From JANOBJ01 sp031411575 (GTDB lineage Bacteria; Pseudomonadota; Gammaproteobacteria; Burkholderiales; Burkholderiaceae_C): DNA of 12,217 nt. The stretch spans positions 1 to 12,217 of the forward strand of contig JANOBJ010000145.1 of the NCBI GenBank assembly GCA_031411575.1. Reading direction: 5' to 3'. Every line of letters starts with the position of its first letter. The stretch's first letter is position 1. The translations under genes and the position numbers were made by a program. Below, in pieces: positions 5,876-12,217 of the stretch. Under the pieces are notes generated by a model. It was given only the letters and a program-made list of their open reading frames with translations, was not told the DNA's origin and did not search any database.

Positions 5876-8149
5876 TCAGGCTTTCAGGAATTCGGATTTT
5901 CCACCCAACCAGCGGGAAACGTGTTTGTGGGCCAATTCGGGATGGCGGTCCAGCATCTGCGGCGCCAGATCGCGCGCCCAGGCCAGCATTTCAGTATCGG
6001 TCGTGAGGTCGGCGAAGCGCAGCAGCGGGGCACCCGACTGGCGCGCGCCCAGGAATTCACCCGGCCCGCGGATCTCCAGATCGCGCCGGGCGATCTCAAA
6101 ACCATCGCCGGTCTCGACCATGGCCTTCAAGCGTTCGCGGGCGGTTTCACCCAGCCGGGGTGCATCGCCGGTTGAATAGAGCAGCACGCAGGCCGACGCC
6201 GCCGCGCCGCGCCCGACCCGCCCGCGCAACTGGTGCAGCTGGCTCAGGCCAAAGCGCTCGGCGTGCTCGATCACCATCAACGACGCATTGGGCACATCCA
6301 CGCCCACTTCAATCACCGTGGTGCTGACCAGCACACCCATCTGGCCGCCGGTGAAGAGCGACATCACGGCTTTCTTCTCGGCCACCGGCATCTTCGAGTG
6401 CAGCAGGCCCACCATCACCGGCGCGTGCCCGGGCGCGGCGCCGTCATTGAGCGCGGCGCTCAGTTGTGCATGGGTTTCTGTGGCGTTGGTCAAATCGAGC
6501 GCCTCGCTTTCCTCGATCAGCGGGCAGACCCAGTACACCTGCCGGCCCTCGGCCAGCTGGGCGCGGATGCGGGCGATGACCTCGTCGCGCCGGCTGTCAG
6601 ACACCACCTTGGTGACGATGGGCGTGCGGCCCGGTGGCAGCTCGTCGAGGGTGGAGACATCGAGGTCAGCGTAGTAGCTCATGGCCAGCGTGCGTGGGAT
6701 CGGGGTAGCGGTCATCATCAAAAGGTGAGGTTCCACCCCCGTTGCTTGCTCACTGCGTGTAGCCGCCTCCCCCCTCGAGGGGGCGACACCCTGCGGCCCG
6801 GCGAAGCCGGTTCCGCGGTGTCCCTGGAGGGGAGCGGGCGCATCTGCTGGGCTGTTCATCTTGCTCCGCAGGGCCAGCCGCTGCGCCACGCCGAATCGGT
6901 GTTGTTCGTCGATGATGGCCAGCGCCAGGTTTTTGAACTGCACCTTGTCCTGGATCACGGCATGGGTGCCGACCACCAGCGCGGCCTCGCCGCTTTCGAT
7001 CAGCGCCAGCATCTCGCGGCGCTCCTTCGTCTTCTGGCTGCCGGTGAGCCAGGCCACGCGCTGGCCACGCGCGGCCAACAGCGGCTCCAGCCAGCCGATC
7101 AGTTTGCGAAAGTGCTGCTCGGCCAGAATCTCGGTCGGTGCCATCAGCGCGCACTGGCGGCCCGCGTCGATGCAGATGGCGCCCGCGAGCGCCGCCACCA
7201 CCGTCTTGCCCGAGCCGACATCGCCTTGCAGCAGCCGGTGCATCGGCACCGGGCGCGCGATATCCTGAGCGATCTCTTCGCCGACACGGCGCTGCGCTGC
7301 GGTCAACCGGAACGGCAGCACGGCCAGCAGCTGCTCGTGCAGCCCGCCCGCCCCTGCGCGCAAAGGCGGTGCGCGCAACCGGTCACGTTCGCGCTTGGAT
7401 TGCAGCTGTGACAGTTGCTGCGCCAGCAACTCCTCGGCCTTGAGCCGTTGCCAGGCCGCGTGGCTGCGGTCTTCCAGTTCGGCCAGCGACACATCCGACG
7501 CCGGATGGTGCAAAAATGATAGCGACTGACGTAGATCCCACGCCGACCCCACACCTTTTTGGTGCAAAAAAAGCGTCCCTGGCAAGCGCACACCCGGCGG
7601 CAGCGTTTCCGACAGATCGGCGCGCGCCAACCCTGACACCACGGCGCGCCGCAAGTAGGCTTGCGGCAGACCGGCCACGGTCGGGTACACCGGCGTCAGC
7701 GCGGTAGGCAAGTCGCCACCGGCGCTGCGAAACGACGGGTGCATCATGGTCCAGCCGAGAAAGCCACCCTTGAGTTCACCCCGCGCACGGATGCGCGCGC
7801 CCACAGCCAGCGCCTTTTGCTGCGACGGGTAGAAGCTGAAGAAGCGCAGCACGCAGGTGTCGGTGCCATCGTCCAGCGTCACCAGCAACTGGCGGCGCGG
7901 GCGAAACGTCACCTCGCAGGCGGTGACAGTGCCTTCGATCTGCGCGGTGTCGCCCTCGCGTGCGTCGCGCAAGCTGATGATCTGCGTCTCGTCCTCATAG
8001 CGCAACGGCAGGTGCAGCGCCAGGTCGATATCGCGACGAAGGCCCAGTTTTTCCATCGCTTTTTGTGGCGCGGACTTCACAGCACGCGGAGGCGTCCCCG
8101 CTTTAGATGCGGCCGCGACGGGCTGGGTGGCGGGCTTGGCGGCGGGCAT
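5876..8149 (-). CDS. recG: ATP-dependent DNA helicase RecG, with in-frame repeat insertion
   Basis: This superfamily 2 helicase reverses stalled replication forks and moves Holliday junctions. Its 757 residues exceed the 693 of E. coli RecG. In order: the wedge/OB-fold domain (about 30-200, with LHLPLRYEDET and VYPTVAGL), Walker A GDVGSGKT (309-316), motif II DEQH (414-417), motif III TATPIPRTLAM (from T480), then the second helicase domain with LLHSKM, STTVIEVGVDVPNASLMVIEHAERF and QLHQLRGRVGRG. The C-terminal region has EFLGARQSG. Between motif II and III the linker is about 36 residues longer than in E. coli, and its DNA is a hairpin-rich repeat (see 6742-6840). A second small addition, LFLHQKGVGSA (193 onward), lies before the family motif LHHP. 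The ATG at 8147-8149 lacks a good Shine-Dalgarno sequence. It is the first gene of the recG-oxyR-dps-ubiA run and is divergent from queA. Confidence 0.96.
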   Translation of the reverse strand: MPAAKPATQPVAAASKAGTPPRAVKSAPQKAMEKLGLRRDIDLALHLPLRYEDETQIISLRDAREGDTAQIEGTVTACEVTFRPRRQLLVTLDDGTDTCVLRFFSFYPSQQKALAVGARIRARGELKGGFLGWTMMHPSFRSAGGDLPTALTPVYPTVAGLPQAYLRRAVVSGLARADLSETLPPGVRLPGTLFLHQKGVGSAWDLRQSLSFLHHPASDVSLAELEDRSHAAWQRLKAEELLAQQLSQLQSKRERDRLRAPPLRAGAGGLHEQLLAVLPFRLTAAQRRVGEEIAQDIARPVPMHRLLQGDVGSGKTVVAALAGAICIDAGRQCALMAPTEILAEQHFRKLIGWLEPLLAARGQRVAWLTGSQKTKERREMLALIESGEAALVVGTHAVIQDKVQFKNLALAIIDEQHRFGVAQRLALRSKMNSPADAPAPLQGHRGTGFAGPQGVAPSRGEAATRSEQATGVEPHLLMMTATPIPRTLAMSYYADLDVSTLDELPPGRTPIVTKVVSDSRRDEVIARIRAQLAEGRQVYWVCPLIEESEALDLTNATETHAQLSAALNDGAAPGHAPVMVGLLHSKMPVAEKKAVMSLFTGGQMGVLVSTTVIEVGVDVPNASLMVIEHAERFGLSQLHQLRGRVGRGAAASACVLLYSTGDAPRLGETARERLKAMVETGDGFEIARRDLEIRGPGEFLGARQSGAPLLRFADLTTDTEMLAWARDLAPQMLDRHPELAHKHVSRWLGGKSEFLKA
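6742..6840. repeat. hairpin-rich dispersed-type repeat embedded in recG
   Basis: The stretch holds a perfect 14-bp palindrome CCCCCTCGAGGGGG (6770-6783) directly followed by a nested hairpin (6785-6822). The hairpin pairs GACACC with GGTGTC, GCGG with CCGC, and CCGGC with GCCGG around a GAA loop, 15 pairs in all, with a small bulge and internal loop. It is read through as recG codons. I recall very similar sequence (GGGGGCGACACC...GGTTCCGCGGTGTCC) repeated many times in Comamonadaceae genomes, mostly between genes. The outer limits are estimated from the extra length of RecG (about 108 bp) and may be off by 10-20 bp. Confidence 0.75.
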
Positions 8150-8155
8150 GGGAGA

Positions 8156-8161
8156 ATTCTG
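8156..8161 (-). promoter_or_regulatory. possible -10 hexamer of recG
   Basis: On the minus strand CAGAAT (one mismatch to TAnAAT) ends 6 nt before the recG ATG. This is the same layout as at 1216-1221 and 10484-10489 and suggests a leaderless or very short-leader transcript. No convincing -35 is seen, so this is a suggestion only. Confidence 0.25.
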
Positions 8162-8254
8162 CCTGCACTTCGCGGCCTTTCATCGCCGCGCTCTTGTCGT
8201 CTCGTTTCCACTCTATTCCTCACTTGGCACGGGTTAGTCAGGCCCTCAAGCACC

Positions 8255-9319
8255 ATGCACCGGTACACCCTCAGCGATTTTGATTTCCAGTTGCCCGATG
8301 CGCTGATCGCGCAGCACCCCGCGGCCGAGCGCAGCGCCTCCCGCCTGCTGGACGGCACCGCGCCCCAGCCGGTGGACCGCATCTTCCGTGACCTGCCCGC
8401 GCTGCTGGTGCCGGGCGACCTGCTGGTGTTCAACGACACCAAAGTGGTGAAAGCGCGGCTCTTCGGTGAAAAACCGACGGGCGGCAAGCTGGAGCTGCTG
8501 GTCGAGCGCGTGCTGCCGCGTGGAGAGGCGGGACATGAGGTGGTGGCGCACATGAAGGTCAGCAAGAAGCCGCCGGTGGGGACGGTGCTGCGGATGTATG
8601 GCGCAGCCGACGCTGTGGAATTCGCGTTCTCGGCCACCCTGCTCGGCCGCTGGCCTGACGAGAACGGCGCGCTGTTCCGCTTTGCGTTCAGCGACGAGCC
8701 ACACATGCTGATGGAGCGCCACGGCCACGTGCCGCTGCCGCCCTACATCACGCATGCGGACTCTGCCGATGACGAGCAGCGCTACCAGACGGTGTTTGCC
8801 AAGAACCCCGGCGCCGCGGCCGCGCCTACCGCTGCGCTGCATTTCGACGACGCCGTGCTGGCCGCGCTGGACGCGCGCGGCGTGCAGCGCGCCAGCGTCA
8901 CGCTGCATGTGGGCGCGGGCACCTTCCAGCCGGTGAAGACCGAAGACCTGAGCGCGCACCGCATGCACAGCGAGTGGTACGACGTGCCCGAGGCCACCCA
9001 GTTGGCAATCGCTGCGTGCCGCGCGCGTGGCGGCCGCATCGTGGCCGTGGGTACCACGACGGTGCGCACGCTGGAGTCGTGGGCGGCTACGGGCCAGACT
9101 ACCGGCGACACGTCGATCTTCATCACGCCGGGTTTCAATTTCCAGGTGATCGACCGGCTGGTGACCAACTTTCACCTGCCCAAATCGACCCTGATGATGC
9201 TGGTCAGTGCCTTCGCTGGCTACGACCGCGTGATGGCGCTGTACCGCCACGCGATCAGCCAGCAGTACCGGTTTTTCAGCTACGGCGACGCGATGTTGCT
9301 GGACCGGCGGCGCAGCTGA
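8255..9319 (+). CDS. queA: S-adenosylmethionine:tRNA ribosyltransferase-isomerase
   Basis: This cytoplasmic enzyme moves and isomerises the ribosyl part of SAM onto preQ1 in tRNA, giving epoxyqueuosine, the step after Tgt. The 354 residues fit the family. Motifs in order: FDFQLPDALIAQHP, VFNDTKVVKARLFG (from F59-N60-D61), GGKLELLVERVL, GHVPLPPYI, APTAALHF, VTLHVGAGTFQPV, HSEWYDV, AVGTTTVRTLES (G266), TNFHLPKSTLMMLVSAF and the tail YRFFSYGDAM. The frame is open far upstream, but the family N-terminus is MHRYTLSDFDFQLP, so the ATG at 8255 is the start; the ribosome site before it is weak. It diverges from recG across 105 nt. The next gene is opposed (10-nt gap), which separates queA from its pathway partner tgt, also on +. 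Confidence 0.96.
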   Translation: MHRYTLSDFDFQLPDALIAQHPAAERSASRLLDGTAPQPVDRIFRDLPALLVPGDLLVFNDTKVVKARLFGEKPTGGKLELLVERVLPRGEAGHEVVAHMKVSKKPPVGTVLRMYGAADAVEFAFSATLLGRWPDENGALFRFAFSDEPHMLMERHGHVPLPPYITHADSADDEQRYQTVFAKNPGAAAAPTAALHFDDAVLAALDARGVQRASVTLHVGAGTFQPVKTEDLSAHRMHSEWYDVPEATQLAIAACRARGGRIVAVGTTTVRTLESWAATGQTTGDTSIFITPGFNFQVIDRLVTNFHLPKSTLMMLVSAFAGYDRVMALYRHAISQQYRFFSYGDAMLLDRRRS

Positions 9320-9329
9320 CGCGCCGGCC

Positions 9330-10271
9330 TCAGGCGCTCAGCGCGACCCGTCCCTGCACGCCGTCAATGCCGCTGATTTTTGCCAGCACGGCCGCCGCGT
9401 CGTCGGCGGTAGCCATCAAGTCAATGCGCACCTCGTGCACGGTACGGCCCAGCCGCGCCTTGCTGCGCACCGTGGCCGGATAGCCTTCGGCGCGCAGGCG
9501 CCTGGCCAGCGCCTCGGCTTGCGGCTTGCGCGGCGCGGCGGCGGCCACCACGCGCCAGCGGCCGCCCTGCACCGCGATGCCGCGGCCGGGTTGCAGCTCG
9601 GTCGAGGCGAGAAACTTGTTCAGCTGGTCAGGTGTGGCGTTGCCCACGGGCTGCACGGGTTTGTCAAAGAAGCGCGCCCAGAACGCCGTGGGTTTGTCGA
9701 GCGACAAAGCGCCCTGGTCGCGCGTGGCCAGGTCCACCTTGCCCTCAAACAGGCAGGTGGCGTCGTGCGCCTCATCGGTCATGCTCCAGAAATCGGTGCC
9801 ACGGATGCCGACCGTGGCGGTGCGCAGGTTCAGGTTGATCTCGCGCTGGCCCACGGCCTTGGCCACGGTGGAGGTGGCAAAGCGGAAGAAGCCGTCAAAT
9901 AGTTTCAGCTCGGACTTGACGGCGGTGCGGCCGTTGACGGGGCTGACTTCGAGCTGCTGCACACCCAGCCGGGTTTTCTCGCCCAGGCGGATCAGGCTGC
10001 CCTCGGGCAGCACCATCACCAGGCCGGCATTGGGCGCGGTCTCGATTTCATGGGCGGTCGACACCGTGTCGCCCGGCGACAGCGGCACGCGCTGCCCGTT
10101 GTGCGTTGACCAGGCGGGCATCTGCACCGCCTCGATCACCAGTTCCGCAGCGCCCGATGTGGCCGACGACGGCCGCGCGGCCTGCGCATCGCCCGCTGCC
10201 CCCACGGCCATGCCCGCCGTGACGGCGGCGACCGTACCCAAACTCCCCTTGAAAAAGCCACGGCGTTGCAT
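9330..10271 (-). CDS. Tat-exported FecR-domain protein with SPOR-like C-terminus
   Basis: The protein has 313 residues. The N-terminus is a Tat signal: MQRRGFFKGSLG, a hydrophobic Ala/Gly/Val stretch, and a cleavage motif AQA-A near residue 31. A FecR domain (about 45-180) follows, with VPLSPGDTVSTAHE, GLVMVLPEGSLIRLGEKT, LKLFDGFFRF and the diagnostic TATVGIRGTDFW (V154-W162). The C-terminal 75 residues, from GGRWRVVAAAAP (W239) on, read like a SPOR fold: Arg-rich ALARRLRAEGYPATVRSKARLG, then a second half; SPOR domains bind denuded peptidoglycan. I chose the ATG at 10269-10271 because AAAGGA lies 6 nt before it; an in-frame ATG 66 nt upstream has no ribosome site and would bury the Tat motif. 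No sigma factor or TonB receptor is nearby, so classic FecR iron signalling is unlikely. A periplasmic, cell-wall-linked role is inferred; the true function is unknown. Confidence 0.82.
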   Translation of the reverse strand: MQRRGFFKGSLGTVAAVTAGMAVGAAGDAQAARPSSATSGAAELVIEAVQMPAWSTHNGQRVPLSPGDTVSTAHEIETAPNAGLVMVLPEGSLIRLGEKTRLGVQQLEVSPVNGRTAVKSELKLFDGFFRFATSTVAKAVGQREINLNLRTATVGIRGTDFWSMTDEAHDATCLFEGKVDLATRDQGALSLDKPTAFWARFFDKPVQPVGNATPDQLNKFLASTELQPGRGIAVQGGRWRVVAAAAPRKPQAEALARRLRAEGYPATVRSKARLGRTVHEVRIDLMATADDAAAVLAKISGIDGVQGRVALSA

Positions 10272-10483
10272 GACGGTTCCTTTGCGTGTGACAGACCGAC
10301 TGGATGCGCTGGCGCCAGATGGGCTCAGCGTGTTCATGTAAGGGAATGTACGCAGGATGCCCCGCAGGTGGATGGTCAGAATTCACGATCTGGCCCAGCC
10401 GGATTCGACCGCAGGCCGTGAAAGCCTGAAAAACCGGTCAAAAGTCACGCATCGGCAATCCCGGCGACCCGCTTGCGGTCAAG

Positions 10484-10489
10484 GACAAT
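10484..10489 (+). promoter_or_regulatory. possible -10 hexamer of tgt (overlaps a Shine-Dalgarno candidate)
   Basis: GACAAT (one mismatch to TAnAAT) ends 6 nt before the tgt ATG. It overlaps AAGGA (10481-10485), which at 10-nt spacing is a rather distant ribosome site. Either the gene is leaderless or AAGGA is used; the sequence alone does not decide. Confidence 0.28.
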
Positions 10490-10495
10490 CGCCGC

Positions 10496-11686
<1,191 letters not shown>

Positions 11687-11714
11687 GCCGCGCCCGCCCC
11701 AGCGCGTGACCACC

Positions 11715-12217
11715 ATGCTGCGCACCCTGCTCCTGCTGCCCCTCAAGGCGCTGAAATCGCTGGCCAGCTGGCTGCTGGCGCTGGTGCTGCTGTTCGAGGA
11801 ATGGGGCTGGGAGCCGCTGCAGCGCGCGCTGGCCGCCATCGGGCGGCTGCCGGGGCTGCGCTGGATCGAGGGACGCATCCGCGCGCTGCCGCCGTATGCC
11901 GCGCTGGCGATCTTTGTGCTGCCGACGTTGCTGCTGTTGCCGGTGAAGCTGCTGGCGCTGTGGCTGATCGGGCAGGGCCAGGTGGTGGCGGGCACGGTGG
12001 TGATCGTGGCGGCCAAGATCGTGGGTACCGCCATCGTCGCGCGGCTGTTCGCGCTGACGCAGCCTGCCTTGATGCAACTGGCCTGGTTTGCGAGCGTGTA
12101 CCGGCGCTGGACCGGCTGGAAAGACGCGCTGCTGGCCCGCGTGCGCGCCTCGTGGGCCTGGCGCGTGGCGCGCGCCGCGCGGCACCGGTGGAAACGCCGC
12201 TGGCAGGCGTGGCGGCG
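11715..12217 (+). CDS. conserved membrane protein, unknown function (3' truncated)
   Basis: The frame stays open to the window edge, giving the first 167 residues. Hydrophobic segments lie at about 5-27, 61-86 and 88-113, after which the chain becomes very rich in Arg and Trp (RVRASWAWRVARAARHRWKR), a basic cytoplasmic-type region. Notable stretches are LFEEWGWEPL, LPPYAALAIFVLPTLLLLPVKLLALWLIGQG and AKIVGTAIVARLFALTQPALMQL. I recall similar hypothetical transmembrane proteins in Burkholderiales but know no function. The ATG at 11715 is preferred; an in-frame GTG at 11706 would add three residues, and neither has a clear ribosome site. It starts 28 nt after tgt on the same strand, so co-transcription is likely. 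Codon use (GC-rich third positions) matches its neighbours and supports real coding. Confidence 0.72.
   Translation, partial: MLRTLLLLPLKALKSLASWLLALVLLFEEWGWEPLQRALAAIGRLPGLRWIEGRIRALPPYAALAIFVLPTLLLLPVKLLALWLIGQGQVVAGTVVIVAAKIVGTAIVARLFALTQPALMQLAWFASVYRRWTGWKDALLARVRASWAWRVARAARHRWKRRWQAWR

Noticed and set aside
4752..6179. Long open frame on + (475 codons) opposite oxyR, recG end and dps start
   Set aside because: The minus strand carries three clearly recognised genes here. The + frame gives a His/Arg/Gln-rich chain with no family resemblance, typical of the reverse of GC-rich genes.
6233..7411. Long open frame on + (392 codons) opposite recG
   Set aside because: It lies wholly within recG, which has all helicase motifs. 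The antisense product is compositionally odd and unrecognisable.
7511..7523. CAAAAATGATAGC in recG as another copy of the AT-rich palindrome
   Set aside because: It has only one arm-like half (ATAGC) and no matching TGCTAT at 7-nt spacing.
8194..8219. TTGTCG ... TATTCC as a queA promoter
   Set aside because: The spacer is only 14 nt and both boxes are weak matches.
7661..8254. Upstream extension of the queA frame
   Set aside because: It would run through recG. The QueA family N-terminus begins exactly at the ATG at 8255.

Overview
The window reads as chromosomal DNA of a high-GC betaproteobacterium, most likely a member of the Comamonadaceae (Burkholderiales). The reasons are the protein sequences themselves, the recG-oxyR adjacency, and two kinds of short repeat that I recall as common in that family: an AT-rich 19-bp palindrome and a GC-rich hairpin element. 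Most genes are housekeeping genes. I see no rRNA, tRNA, CRISPR array, prophage or transposase gene.

Left part (1-3376): the 3' end of glycerol kinase glpK (+) converges on a small exported Ala/Pro-rich protein (-), which has a clean UUCG-loop terminator. A Tat/lipoprotein-type phytase-like (esterase-like) protein follows on + and leads, 18 nt later, into proC (proline biosynthesis).

Middle part (3477-8149): a four-gene run on the minus strand reads, in transcription order, recG - oxyR - dps - ubiA. It joins a DNA-repair helicase, the peroxide-sensing regulator, the iron-sequestering Dps protein and the ubiquinone prenyltransferase. recG and oxyR are 2 nt apart, and dps overlaps ubiA by 31 nt. 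OxyR has both redox cysteines at the E. coli positions (199 and 208), and Dps has an intact ferroxidase site.

Right part (8255-12217): queA and tgt, both on + and both in the queuosine tRNA-modification pathway, are separated by an opposed gene for a Tat-exported FecR-domain protein with a SPOR-like C-terminus. After tgt comes the start of an unrecognised membrane protein cut by the window edge.

The most interesting signals are small mobile-looking repeats inside essential or conserved genes. A hairpin-rich element is embedded in frame in recG, adding about 36 residues between helicase motifs II and III. A copy of the 19-bp AT-rich palindrome forms part of a membrane segment of ubiA, and two further copies lie between genes. 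Tgt also carries an 11-residue insertion inside its zinc site. No clearly new multi-gene system is visible.
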